Part shown: one piece after another, positions 38,533 to 49,679 of the stretch
Position numbering within the stretch: the stretch's first letter is position 1
How the letters are laid out: each line of letters opens with the position of its first letter
Assembly (NCBI GenBank): GCA_002869535.1
Contig: PKUK01000002.1
Location: 62,001 to 126,000, forward strand
Length of the DNA: 64,000 nucleotides
Reading direction: 5' to 3'
From: Arcobacter sp.
Lineage (GTDB): Bacteria > Campylobacterota > Campylobacteria > Campylobacterales > Arcobacteraceae
Program-made: the position numbers and the translations under genes
Notes under the pieces: model-generated
What the model was told of the DNA's origin: nothing
The model's database searches: none
The model's input: the letters and a program-made list of their open reading frames with translations, nothing else

Positions 38533-38926
38533 TTATCACCTCATATATTGATAAATCACTAGCTTTTATTAAAACCGTAACTTCATCATCTTTTTTTAAA
38601 TCCATTTTAGAAGAATTTGATTGGGTAATAATTGATTCTAAATTTAGCTCTTTTACTTTTAGAGAAATAGAACTTAAAAGTTTTCCATTATCTACTTCTT
38701 CTATTTTTGCCTTGAATTGATTGGAGAAGCTTAGCATTCCTTCAAAGTTTTTTGCCACTAAGATATTTGTAGATTTTACTATCAAAATGACTTTTTGACC
38801 CACTTTTATATTTTCACTTAAATCCAAACTCATCATTTTAAGACTGATTCCCAAAAAGTCAAATTGAACAATATTAAGATTATCAATATTGTCTATTTGA
38901 GATATGATTGCTTCTATTTTATTCAT
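38525..38926 (-). CDS. Mop/TOBE molybdate-binding protein
   Basis: A 133-residue soluble protein with two Mop-like repeats, the first with VGQKVILIVKSTNILVAKN and the second with KDDEVTVLIKASDLSIYEV. This fits a di-Mop storage or sensing protein. It is placed between modA and modB and overlaps both. It probably buffers molybdate in the cytoplasm or is part of transport control. Confidence 0.8.
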   Translation of the reverse strand: MNKIEAIISQIDNIDNLNIVQFDFLGISLKMMSLDLSENIKVGQKVILIVKSTNILVAKNFEGMLSFSNQFKAKIEEVDNGKLLSSISLKVKELNLESIITQSNSSKMDLKKDDEVTVLIKASDLSIYEVIND

Positions 38927-39669
38927 GGTACTAAATATCCAAACTCTTTAAATATTTTTTTTGCATTTTTACTTAAGATAAAGTTATAAAATGCTTCTAC
39001 TTCTTTATTATCTTTTGCATTTTTTAGTATAACTATTCCCTGGTTGATTGGAGTATAGAGTCTCTCTTCTACCTCTATCCAATTAATCCCTTTTTTATAC
39101 ATACTCATCTTTGGGCTGTATAAAGATGACTTTGCAATAAAACCAATATCAGTAGCTGTTAGTGTGTAGGTAACAGTTTGTGAGATTGACTCTGCATATA
39201 CTAGTTTCTTTACAATATTCTCATATATTTTTGCATTTTTCATAGCTTCAAGGGCAGCTTTTCCATAGGGTGCAGTTTTAGGATTTGCAATTGCGATTTT
39301 TTCTATTGAATTATCTACTGCAAGATTGATTCCCTTTGAAAAGTTTAGTTTTTTTGCACTTAAGATTGCTAAACTTCCTTGGGCATAAATTATTGGCTTT
39401 GTTATGGCAATATTTTCACTAAAAAGTGCATTTGGGTATTTCATATTTGCTGCCATAAAAAGATTATAAGGTGCTCCGTTTTTAATTTGAGCAGTTAGTT
39501 TTCCACTACTTCCAAGTGTTACATGAACTTTTGTATTTGGATTAGTTTTATTAAACTCTGTTATTAAATCATTGATTGCATAGCTTACATTTGCTGCAAC
39601 TGCAATATTAATTTTATTTGCAAATAGCGTTATACCCAATAATAAAACTCCTAAGACTATTTTTTTCAT
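38923..39669 (-). CDS. modA: Molybdate ABC transporter substrate-binding protein
   Basis: A 248-residue periplasmic protein with signal peptide MKKIVLGVLLLGITLFA and the ModA pattern NIAVAANVSYAINDLITEF, VTLGSSGKLTAQIKNGAPYNLFMAAN, and IANPKTAPYGKAALEAM. It leads the operon; the promoter probably lies in the 50 bases before the start and is not a sigma-54 type. Confidence 0.92.
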   Translation of the reverse strand: MKKIVLGVLLLGITLFANKINIAVAANVSYAINDLITEFNKTNPNTKVHVTLGSSGKLTAQIKNGAPYNLFMAANMKYPNALFSENIAITKPIIYAQGSLAILSAKKLNFSKGINLAVDNSIEKIAIANPKTAPYGKAALEAMKNAKIYENIVKKLVYAESISQTVTYTLTATDIGFIAKSSLYSPKMSMYKKGINWIEVEERLYTPINQGIVILKNAKDNKEVEAFYNFILSKNAKKIFKEFGYLVP

Positions 39670-39721
39670 CTTTTTTCCTTATTGATAAAAGCATTATATA
39701 TTTTTATATATAACGATTAGC

Positions 39722-39752
39722 TAAAAAAAACTAGAGGAAAAACCTCTAGTTT
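39722..39752 (-). terminator. Rho-independent terminator after nifK
   Basis: Ten-base arms AAACTAGAGG and CCTCTAGTTT enclose an A-loop. On the minus strand the hairpin is followed by seven or more T, five bases after the nifK stop. It separates nifHDK from the mod operon. Confidence 0.88.
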
Positions 39753-39757
39753 TAAAA

Positions 39758-41299
39758 TTATCTTACTGAATCGAAGAAATAATCTGTTTCAGCAATATCT
39801 TTTGTCTCTTCATCTAATTGGTCTAAGATACCATTAGTAATCCAAGTTAAAAGGTTGATAGCTCCCTCATAACCACTCATAGAGTATCTATGTAAGTGAT
39901 GTCTATCAAAAATTGGGAAACCAATTCTGATAAGTGGGATTTTTGTATCTCTGTAAAGTTCTTTACCATAAACGTTACCAATCATGAAATCAACTGGTTC
40001 TGTGAATAATAATGATCTTAATGCCCATAAATCTTTACCTGGCCAAATGTTACATTCGTCAGTTCTGTTTGATTTATCTAAGATTGCTCTCATTTCTGCT
40101 TCCCAGTTTTTTCTAGGAGCATTGTGACAAACAACATGTGTTGGGATTGCACCCATTTCAACTAAGAAAGAAACCATTCCTAAAAGGAAATCAGGATCTC
40201 CCCAGATTGCAATTTTTTTACCATGCATATATGGGTAAGAATCTTGCATTGCATCAACTAGCTTAGCTCTTTGATTTTTTAATTCTTCAGGAACTTCTTT
40301 ACCAGTTAATTCTGCTAATTTCATAACAAATGCATCAGTACCACTTAAACCAATTGGATTACAAGTTTCGTAAGTTTGTTTCCATTTGTTTTTAATAGTT
40401 TTAGCAGTTGCAATAGAAGAATACTTTTGTAAAGATATAGTTGCTTTTGCATTAATTGAAGTCTTAAGATCTTCAATTTTTGTTCCACCAGCGTATAATT
40501 TATATTCACCAGCTCCTGTATCCCATTGTTCTTCATGGTCACCTAACATTACAATTTTGTCACCGAACATTTTAGAAATATTTTTAATCTCTTTTAAAGA
40601 ACCTAAATATGGTTCAAATCCAGGGATAATATTAATTCTTTCTTCATCAACAGCACCTTTTTCAGTACTAACTTGCTCTAAGATAGATTTCATCATATTA
40701 TCATAACCTGTAATATGAGAACCTACGAATGAAGGAGTATGTGCATTAGGAATGATAACATTGTCTAATTCACCCTCAGCATCTTCTTTAGCTCCAAGAA
40801 TAAAAGCACCAAGGTCATCCCCGATAACTTCTGCCATACAAGTAGTAGATACAGCTATCATATCTGGCTTATAAAGTGCATTACAGTTTCTTAAACCATC
40901 TTTCATATTTGATAATCCACCAAATACCGCTGCAGATTCACTCATAGAATCAGAAACACATGGAGTTGGTTCTTTAAAGTGTCTTGTAAAATAAGTTCTA
41001 AAGTATGAAACACATCCATGAGAACCATGTACATAAGGCATAGTATTTTCAAAACCAAGACCAGCCATTACAGCACCTAGAGGTTGACAAGCTTTAGCAG
41101 GATTAACAGTAATTGCTTCTCTTGCTAAGTTTTTTTCTCTATAATCCCATGATTTAGTCCACTCTTGGATTTCATCAACTTTAGCAGGATTAATAGAACC
41201 CATGTTACCTTCGAATTCTTTTTTGTTTTTTAAAACTTCTTTATATTCAGGTTTTAAAAACAGTTTTTGTCCGTTTACTATATTATCTAAATCTTGCAT
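39758..41299 (-). CDS. nifK: Nitrogenase molybdenum-iron protein beta chain
   Basis: A 513-residue protein with the beta-subunit signatures: KACQPLGAVMAGLGFENTMPYVHGSHGCVSYFR around residues 69-101, giving two P-cluster cysteines, and STTCMAEVIGDD near 150-161 with the third. The N-terminal extension and total length are usual for NifK. It follows nifD by one base and is followed by a strong terminator. Intact, unlike nifD. Confidence 0.96.
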   Translation of the reverse strand: MQDLDNIVNGQKLFLKPEYKEVLKNKKEFEGNMGSINPAKVDEIQEWTKSWDYREKNLAREAITVNPAKACQPLGAVMAGLGFENTMPYVHGSHGCVSYFRTYFTRHFKEPTPCVSDSMSESAAVFGGLSNMKDGLRNCNALYKPDMIAVSTTCMAEVIGDDLGAFILGAKEDAEGELDNVIIPNAHTPSFVGSHITGYDNMMKSILEQVSTEKGAVDEERINIIPGFEPYLGSLKEIKNISKMFGDKIVMLGDHEEQWDTGAGEYKLYAGGTKIEDLKTSINAKATISLQKYSSIATAKTIKNKWKQTYETCNPIGLSGTDAFVMKLAELTGKEVPEELKNQRAKLVDAMQDSYPYMHGKKIAIWGDPDFLLGMVSFLVEMGAIPTHVVCHNAPRKNWEAEMRAILDKSNRTDECNIWPGKDLWALRSLLFTEPVDFMIGNVYGKELYRDTKIPLIRIGFPIFDRHHLHRYSMSGYEGAINLLTWITNGILDQLDEETKDIAETDYFFDSVR

Positions 41300-41300
41300 A

Positions 41301-42767
41301 TTACGCTCCCTCTACTTCTTTATCCCATGGAGCTGTAGTATGATCCCATACAGGAGAATTCATAGCCAAATCCATATCTTTTGCAAAAATTGCAAATGCG
41401 TCATACCCATGGTATGGTCCACTGTAGTCCCAAGAGTGCATCTGTCTAAATGGTAGACCCATTTTTTGGAATACATATTTCTCTTTAACACCAGCTGCAA
41501 CTAAGTCAGGTCTTAATTGTTTAACAAACTCTTCTAACTCATACTCATTTGCATCATCATAAATAAGTGTTGATCTTTCTAAATCTTCTTTAGTTCTTTT
41601 ATAATCATCACCATGTCCAAACTCATAACCAGTACCAATAACTTCCATTCCTAAATCTTCATAAGCACCAATAACGTGTCTTGGTCTTAATCCACCAACA
41701 TAAAGCATAACTTTTTTACCCTCTAACATTGGTCTATATTTAGCAATAACAGCATCTGTCATAGCAGTATACTTAGCTATTGTAGCTTCAGTTTTTGCTT
41801 GGATTGTTTCATCAAAGAATGAAGCAATTTTTCTTAAAGACTCAGTAGTTTTACTTGGTCCAAAGAAGTTATATTCCATCCAAGGTATACCAAACTCTTG
41901 CTCCATATGTCTAGAAATATAGTTCATAGATCTATAACAGTGAAGTAGGTTTAATTTTGCTTTTGGAGCAATTGCTAACTCTTTATAAGTAGCATCACCA
42001 GACCATTGTGCAATAACTCTTAATCCCATTTCTTCTAAGATTAATCTTGTTGACCAAGCATCACCACCGATATTATAATCACCGATAATTGCAACGTCAT
42101 AAGGAGTTGTTTCGAAATCTTTTCTATGTGATGTATCTGGCATAACGTGATCTCTAATCATGTCATTTGCGATGTGGTGACCAAGAGATTGTGAAACCCC
42201 TCTAAACCCTTCACATGATACAGCAACAGTTTGATGACCTGTCTCTTTTTTATGTACTTTAGCTACTGCTTGAATATCGTCACCGATTAGACCGATTGGA
42301 CATTCTGATTGAATTGAAATACCATTGTTTAATGGGAATAATTCATCAATCTCTTCTAACGCTTTTTTAAGTTTTTTATCTCCACCAAATACGATATCTT
42401 TTTCATTAAAGTCAGTCGAGAAATTCATAGTAACAAATGTATCTACACCAGTTGTTCCTATATAATAGTTTCTTCTTCCACCTCTTGAATATTGCCCACA
42501 ACCTATTGGTCCATGAGAAATATGAATCATATCTTTAATTGGTCCCCAAACAACACCTTTAGATCATGCATATGCACAACCTCTTTGAGACATTACTCCT
42601 GGTACAGTTTGTTTATTACTTCTTGTAGTATCACAAGAACCTTTTACACCCTCTGGATTATCAACCCCAAGGTGTTTTGCTCTATTTTTTTTAGCTTTTT
42701 CTGGATAAGCTTCTAGTACATCAGCAATTGCTTGCTTTTGAATACTTTCTAATGTTTCTGGTCCCAT
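41301..42767 (-). pseudogene. nifD: Nitrogenase molybdenum-iron protein alpha chain, internal TGA
   Basis: A 489-codon frame from ATG 42767. Residues run through VPGVMSQRGCAYA and then meet TGA at 42564-42566. The same frame continues [19 protein letters not shown] with the whole rest of the alpha chain, including [12 protein letters not shown] and the FeMo-co ligand region around GGLRPRH. The stop stands at the invariant Gly after the P-cluster Cys motif GCAYAGSKG; GGA-to-TGA is one G-to-T change. Read literally, the cell could not make dinitrogenase. Either a lethal lesion for fixation or a base error. Confidence 0.92.
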
Positions 42768-42795
42768 AATTTTCTCCTTTGAAAGAAAAAGTAGC

Positions 42796-43155
42796 TTATG
42801 CTACTTTAACTCTATATAGATTCATGTCATCTAATTTTTTACAAATTGCTTTAGTTGCATCACCGTCAACAGATTTTGAGATTTCAGAAATTTGGTATTT
42901 GTTAGTATAATAAACCATTTTAAAACCATCTTTTTCTTTACACTCAGTATTAGTATAATAATCAACTAAGGCAGTATGTAAAAAAGAACCTTCTGGGATA
43001 GAAATTTCTTCTAATTTAACACCTTCTCTTGTTTCACTTGAAACAGTTACAGATTTACCTGTAGCATCAATTCCATCTTGTACTTTCTCTATTACTTTAT
43101 CAAAACTTACATCATTACCCATATCAGCTGGGAAGTGGTATCCACATACAAACAT
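42796..43155 (-). CDS. Small protein encoded between nifH and nifD, unrecognised
   Basis: A 119-residue soluble protein starting MFVCGYHFPADMGNDVSF, with two further cysteines (NTECKEKDG, AICKKL) and a C-terminal helix. I recognise no family. It stands where nifH and nifD are normally adjacent and has its own ribosome site (AAGGAG), so it is surely made with nitrogenase. Possible roles are a nitrogenase protection or regulation protein; none can be shown. Confidence 0.6.
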   Translation of the reverse strand: MFVCGYHFPADMGNDVSFDKVIEKVQDGIDATGKSVTVSSETREGVKLEEISIPEGSFLHTALVDYYTNTECKEKDGFKMVYYTNKYQISEISKSVDGDATKAICKKLDDMNLYRVKVA

Positions 43156-43199
43156 TTTGTTCTCCTTATATTTCTTTTTTTTATTTTTTAATTTATTTA

Positions 43200-44180
<981 letters not shown>

Positions 44181-44373
44181 TTATATAAAGAAATTTTACA
44201 ATTTACTTAAAATCCCTAAAATATGGGATTTTATTGATATAATATTTTAAAAAAAGAAAAAATAGGATAAAATCTATCTTATTTACACTATTGTTTTACA
44301 ATGACTTTTTTTGTAAATATTGATAAAATTACTACAAAATCTAGTAGTATTTTTTTAACTTTTAGGATAATAA

Positions 44374-45183
44374 ATGAGAGACATAGTAAAGAATTATTTA
44401 AAAACTTTAGGATTTGATAAGCAAATTAGTAGCTTAGATGAAATTACTCACTTAATAAAAGCACATTTAAAAACATTTTCTTTTTCTAGTATGACTGTTT
44501 TATTAAAAGATGAAATATCTTTGGATATAAATAAGATATATGAAAAGATTGTTATAAATAAAAGAGGTGGATATTGCTTTGAGCACAATAAACTTTTTTT
44601 TGTAGTTTTATCTGAGTTAGGTTTTGATGTAAAATCATATATGGCAAGAGTTGTTAACAATACAAACAACATTGTTCCAAAAACCCATAGATTTACAATT
44701 TTAAACTTTAATGATGAAAGATATCTAATTGATGTGGGTATTGGATTTAGATCTCCTTGTGTTCCAGTTAAAATAATAGATGAATTCACGCCAAGTCATT
44801 TGGGTATTTCATACTGTGTTAAAACATTGGAAAAGAATCTTTTTGCCCTAGCGTCATTAAAAGATGAAGAAAAATTTACTATCACAAATTACGAGTTAAA
44901 CAATTATAATGAAGCAGATTATGAAATGGGACACTTCTATTCACACAAACATCCATCCGCAGTTTTTGTAAATAACTTAGTAATCTCATCCATAAATGAT
45001 ACTGAAATAAGAAGTTTACGAAATGACAACTATATAAAGATATATGAAAATTCACAAGAAGAGATTTTAATTGACGGTTTTGAAACTTTTAAAAAAATAG
45101 TATCAAATGATTTTAATATGAGTTTTAACGAAGAAGAGTTAGAGTCTATTTTTAATCATTATGTTAAAAATAAACTCTTGTAA
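44374..45183 (+). CDS. Arylamine N-acetyltransferase
   Basis: A 269-residue enzyme with the NAT catalytic triad: Cys68 in RGGYCFEHN, His105 in KTHRF and Asp120 in LIDVGIGF. It transfers acetyl from acetyl-CoA to arylamines or hydrazines. It is a single gene read away from nifH, with a 200-base upstream region. No link to fixation is evident. Full length for the family. Confidence 0.87.
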   Translation: MRDIVKNYLKTLGFDKQISSLDEITHLIKAHLKTFSFSSMTVLLKDEISLDINKIYEKIVINKRGGYCFEHNKLFFVVLSELGFDVKSYMARVVNNTNNIVPKTHRFTILNFNDERYLIDVGIGFRSPCVPVKIIDEFTPSHLGISYCVKTLEKNLFALASLKDEEKFTITNYELNNYNEADYEMGHFYSHKHPSAVFVNNLVISSINDTEIRSLRNDNYIKIYENSQEEILIDGFETFKKIVSNDFNMSFNEEELESIFNHYVKNKLL

Positions 45184-45217
45184 CTTTTTTAATTTTTGTT
45201 TTATATATGGGAAAACT

Positions 45218-46807
45218 TTAAAAGCTTTCCCATTCATCTTTAGTTGTTTTAGGTCTTATTATTTCATTTTTTGAAATTCTTGTTTGTTCATTCTTTTTTT
45301 GTGAAGAAGCAGTTTTATTCTCTTTTACTTGAGTAGATTTAGATTGTTCAGCTTTTAAGTTCATCTCTTTTGCTTTCACTTCATTTTTACCAATAAACTC
45401 TTTTTAGTTTGCTTCTGAAACGACAAGTTTAGCAATAGTATCTGTTGTAACTGCTATATCATGAGCTTGTGATGCAATCATAGCATTTTCTTGTGTTTGT
45501 TGATCAAGTTGATTGACTGCTGAATTTATTTGCTCTATTCCAGTTTGTTGTTCTTTACTTGACATCTCAATATCTGAAATTAGATTTATAGTTTTTTGAA
45601 TATTTTCATTTAACTCTTTATATCCAATAATCATATTTCCAGCTATATTTTTACCTTCATTTGCTTTTAATGTAGCATTTTCAACTATAGCTTTTATCTC
45701 TTTAGCTGCTTCTGCGCTCCTTGAAGCTAGATTTCTTACCTCTTGAGCAACTACCGCAAAACCTTTTCCAGCTTCTCCTGCCGTTGCTGCTTCAACGGCT
45801 GCATTTAGGCTTAGGATATTTGTTTGAAATGCTATTTGATCAATTACACTAATTGCTTCATTTATTGATTTTACTTGTACATTAATTTCATCCATTGCAA
45901 CTGTTGTTTGATTTGCAAGGTTTTCTCCGTTTGAAGCAGAAGTTGTAACATTATTTGAGTAGCTTGCCATTTTTGCAATATTTTCAGTATTGTTTCTAAT
46001 ATTTGATGTTATCTCTTCAAGTGCTGCTGCTGTCTCTTCTAAAGAAGCTGCTGCTTCATTTGAACTTTGATTTAATTTATCTACATTTATTAAAAGTAAA
46101 TCTGAACTTTTATCGAGTGTTAATCCATTTGCTTTATTTTCGACCAACATATCATTTACAACATTTGCTAGGTTATTTAATCCTTCAGATACCTCTCCTG
46201 AATCTTCAGATATTCTATGTGTAAAGTCTAACTTTTGATAAGATAATAGGGCATCTGAAATTTTATTTAAATCACCACCAACTTTAGTAGATACAATGTC
46301 AAATAGCTCATTAACCCCATTTTTAAGGTTTTCGATGCCATCATTTTTAGTTGTTTCTTTTATAGTTTGTTTCATAATTCCTGTTTTTGCTAAATCAATT
46401 GCTGCATTAACTGATTGGATTACTTTTTTTGCATCAGTAATATCTTGAGCAAATTTAACAACACGAGTTACTTTTCCACTTTTATTTTTTACTGTTGTAT
46501 ATGAAGCTTGAATCCAAACAGATGTACCATCTTTTCTGATTCTTTCAAATTCGTCAATTTGAGCTATTCCATTTGCTAGATTTTTCCAAAAATCAGCATA
46601 TGCTTGTGTAGTTGTATAGGTTTTATCACAAAACATTCTATGGTGCTTCCCTACTACTTCACTTGGTTTATAACCACCTAATGCATTTAAGAAATTGTCA
46701 TTTGCATGAATTATTGTGCCATCTGGCTTAAATGATATAATTGCAAAGTTTTCTTCCATAGCAGTTAATCTTCCTGCTTCTTCTTCTGTTTTTCCAAAAT
46801 TAAACAT
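45218..46807 (-). pseudogene. Soluble PAS chemoreceptor whose C-terminal tail is cut by a stop
   Basis: The frame of 530 codons encodes a PAS domain ([19 protein letters not shown]), a linker and the methyl-accepting signalling domain with hairpin tip [29 protein letters not shown]. There is no transmembrane helix. TAA at 45404-45406 follows VVSEAN; the frame then continues through KEFIGKNEVKAKEMN for 62 codons to a final DEWESF. That ending resembles the C-terminal CheR/CheB tether (NWETF type). The stop would remove the tether. The paralogue at 48127 reads [11 protein letters not shown] across the same point, so a Lys or Glu codon has been lost. The core may still signal. Confidence 0.75.
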
Positions 46808-46905
46808 AATATTCCTTTATGATTCTTACTGAAATATTATCTTAAGAATAGACTAGTTGGTAGTTGTTTTATGTCATTTAATATCTGGGAAGAGTTTTAT
46901 AAACT

Positions 46906-48120
46906 TTATTTTAGACTTTTGGGCTCTGCAAGATAAAAACCTTGTATAAAATCAACATTTAATTGAAGAATTGTATCATAGACCTCTTTACAATGGACGT
47001 ATTCTGCTACTGTTTTTGCATTTAATTCTTTTGCCATATTAATAATATTTCTAACAATAGTTTTTGATTCATTAGATGTATGAATATCTTTTATTAATGA
47101 ACCATCAATTTTTATAATTTCAGGATTTAGTTTTAAAATATTTTCCATACTAGAAAACCCACTTCCAAAATCATCAATAGCAATTTTACAACCAAATATT
47201 CTAACATTATTTACAAATGTCTCAACAATTGAAAAGTCTTCAATAAAATCTGTTTCTAAAATCTCAAAAATAATATTGTAAGAATAAGGAAAAGATTTAA
47301 CTTTTTCATATATAAAATTCCTAAAGGATTCATTAGCAATATCTTCATAAGATAAGTTAAGGCTAAATTCATTATCTCGAGTTGAGAAATAAGATAATGA
47401 TTTTTCAACCATGATGGTCATCATCTTTTCATAAAGCTTAATTTTCTTTGCAATATCTAGATATGGGAATATGGATTTAACCTCAAGGGTATTTGGATTA
47501 ATTATTCTCATTAAACATTCATATTTTTCTACTTTCATTGTTTTTGAGTTATAGATTGACTGAATATAAGGTTCTATATTATTATTTTCAACAGCTAGTT
47601 TTAGTAAGATTATTTCATCTATAAGTTTTGTTTGTTCTTCATCTTGATAAGAAATAGTTAAGATATCTAAGTTAATATCAATTATTTTATCAAAAGCACT
47701 TAATACTTCATATCTTTTTTCAGATATTAGTTTATCTTTTATGAATCTTCTCACAAAACTAAATGCTGCATTTACATAGTGTGTTGGTAATCCAATACGA
47801 ACATGAACTTCACTTATAATATTTAATTTATAAAAGTAATTAGTATCGTATTTACCACAAAATAAATTTCTATACCAAGCTCTTATTCCTTTTTCATGTC
47901 GATATAAAATCTCTTGATTATGTAAAAATCTTTTTGCATGATTAAAGGAGAAAATAAATTTATAAAACTCTTCCAATAAACTCTCTTCATATTTATAAAC
48001 TAATTTCTTAATTTTTAATAATTGTAAAGCATCTATTTCTCTAAAGTCATAGTTATTTAATATGTCTTTACAACTATTTTCTGTGATATATTCAATTGTT
48101 TTATAGCTATTTTTTTTCAT
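46906..48120 (-). CDS. Globin-coupled EAL-domain protein
   Basis: A 404-residue protein. The N-terminal 150 residues match globin-coupled sensors, with the proximal His106 in ISEVHVRIGLPTHYVNAAF. The C-terminal EAL domain has ECL in place of EAL (E201), then DDFGSGFSSM and VAEYV. The catalytic acidic residues appear present, so cyclic di-GMP hydrolysis in response to oxygen or NO is plausible. It lies between two chemoreceptors on the same strand, and oxygen sensing would suit a microaerobic diazotroph. Confidence 0.8.
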   Translation of the reverse strand: MKKNSYKTIEYITENSCKDILNNYDFREIDALQLLKIKKLVYKYEESLLEEFYKFIFSFNHAKRFLHNQEILYRHEKGIRAWYRNLFCGKYDTNYFYKLNIISEVHVRIGLPTHYVNAAFSFVRRFIKDKLISEKRYEVLSAFDKIIDINLDILTISYQDEEQTKLIDEIILLKLAVENNNIEPYIQSIYNSKTMKVEKYECLMRIINPNTLEVKSIFPYLDIAKKIKLYEKMMTIMVEKSLSYFSTRDNEFSLNLSYEDIANESFRNFIYEKVKSFPYSYNIIFEILETDFIEDFSIVETFVNNVRIFGCKIAIDDFGSGFSSMENILKLNPEIIKIDGSLIKDIHTSNESKTIVRNIINMAKELNAKTVAEYVHCKEVYDTILQLNVDFIQGFYLAEPKSLK

Positions 48121-48126
48121 AATAAT

Positions 48127-49536
48127 TTAAGCACATCTACTACAAGAGATACTTTCTTTACCTTCAAAACTCTTTTTATTTGCCTCATCAACAATTGTAT
48201 TTGCAATATTTGATGTTTGGGTTGCAATTTTATTTGATTTTGATGATACTTCTGAATTTGTAAATATTTGCTTTTCTAAAATTTGTACAGAATCATTAAT
48301 TTGAATTATACCATCTTGTTGTTCTTTAGATGTTATTGCTACTTCATTTATAAGTTCTATTGTTTTATCAATATCAGTATTTAGATTGCTATACCCATCA
48401 ATCATCTCATTTGCAATAATTTTTCCTTCATTTGCTTTCAGGTTTGCAGATTCTACAAGCTTTTTAATATCTTTTGCTGCTTCAGTACTTTTATTTGCTA
48501 GATTTCTAACTTCTTGTGCAACTACTGCAAAACCTTTCCCTGCTTCTCCAGCCGTTGCCGCTTCAACTGCTGCATTTAGTGATAAAATGTTAGTTTGGAA
48601 TGCAATTTGATCTATAATACTAATTGCTTCATTGATAGAACTTACTTTTTCATTAATTTCATCCATTGAGATATTAGTTTTATTTGCTAGAATTTGTCCT
48701 TTTCTTGACGAGGATATAACGGCATTTGCAAACTCTGACATTTTAACAGTCTTTTGGGATGTTTTACTAATATTTTGAGTGATTTGTTCTAATACTATAG
48801 TTGTGTCTTTTAAACTTTTAGAAGCTTCAGTTGAAGAACTATTTAGTTTTAAAACATTATCTAACAGGATTTCTGATGATTGCTGTAATGTCACACCATT
48901 TTTCTTATTTTCTAATAACATATGAGTAATTGCATCTCTAAGTTGATTGATTGAAGTCGATAAATTCATAAACTCTCCATCACTTGAAATGTTTTCTAAA
49001 ACCAAATTATTTTTATAGTTGTAATTGGTATATTCATTTAGAATACCATTAATTATTTCAAAATGTTTTTTTGTATCAATAATCATATCATTAACAACTT
49101 TTTTAAATTCTTCAAGTACATCATTTGAAGTTTTTGCTTGAATAACATTTTCATAAGAGCCATTTTTGGCTTGTTCAAGTATATCTTTTGCTTCTATGAT
49201 AAATAATAATTCTTCTTTTTCTTTGATTTTTTGATTTTTATCTCTATTATCAATAATATCTTTTATTTCAGAGTATTCACTAGCAAAAGTTGTATTTATT
49301 TTAAGTTTTGCATTTTTATTGTCCATATTCTTTAGAAAGTTAATTAATGCCTTTGAAAGTTGTTTCCCATTTTTCCTTTCATCTAATTCATGAAAAATTA
49401 AAGATATTGCAATAATAACTTGAATAGTTTGTGAAGTTATATTACCAGTAAAAAAGAATGCATTTATAGGTAATAAGATCATTCCTAGATAATGGATTAC
49501 TGTCATTCTAAAATATAGTGATTTTATATTAAACAT
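48127..49536 (-). CDS. Methyl-accepting chemotaxis protein with N-terminal membrane anchor
   Basis: A 469-residue receptor. Two hydrophobic segments near 8-30 and 33-48 sit close together, leaving almost no periplasmic domain. A HAMP-like and coiled region leads to the signalling tip [29 protein letters not shown]. The C-terminus ([20 protein letters not shown]) has a Cys pair and no CheR-binding pentapeptide. It probably senses an internal or membrane-energy signal. It starts the group that continues with the globin-EAL protein. Confidence 0.85.
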   Translation of the reverse strand: MFNIKSLYFRMTVIHYLGMILLPINAFFFTGNITSQTIQVIIAISLIFHELDERKNGKQLSKALINFLKNMDNKNAKLKINTTFASEYSEIKDIIDNRDKNQKIKEKEELLFIIEAKDILEQAKNGSYENVIQAKTSNDVLEEFKKVVNDMIIDTKKHFEIINGILNEYTNYNYKNNLVLENISSDGEFMNLSTSINQLRDAITHMLLENKKNGVTLQQSSEILLDNVLKLNSSSTEASKSLKDTTIVLEQITQNISKTSQKTVKMSEFANAVISSSRKGQILANKTNISMDEINEKVSSINEAISIIDQIAFQTNILSLNAAVEAATAGEAGKGFAVVAQEVRNLANKSTEAAKDIKKLVESANLKANEGKIIANEMIDGYSNLNTDIDKTIELINEVAITSKEQQDGIIQINDSVQILEKQIFTNSEVSSKSNKIATQTSNIANTIVDEANKKSFEGKESISCSRCA

Positions 49537-49679
49537 ATGTTGTCCTTATTTTTTTTAGAATATTATCTAAATAGGACAAAAATTGTCTTGATTGTAATCA
49601 AGCCCTAAAAATGCCAGGTATTATGATTTTAATGGATAAGAATAGAGTTTTAAAAAGAAAAAAGACAGCAATATTTATT

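Noticed and set aside
42564-42566. TGA as a recoded glycine or selenocysteine in nifD
   Set aside because: TGA ends other genes here normally, no SECIS-like hairpin was seen after it, and other interrupted genes use TAA or TAG.
42492-42716. Plus-strand open frame over the nifD start region
   Set aside because: It is antisense to nifD codons and has no family likeness.
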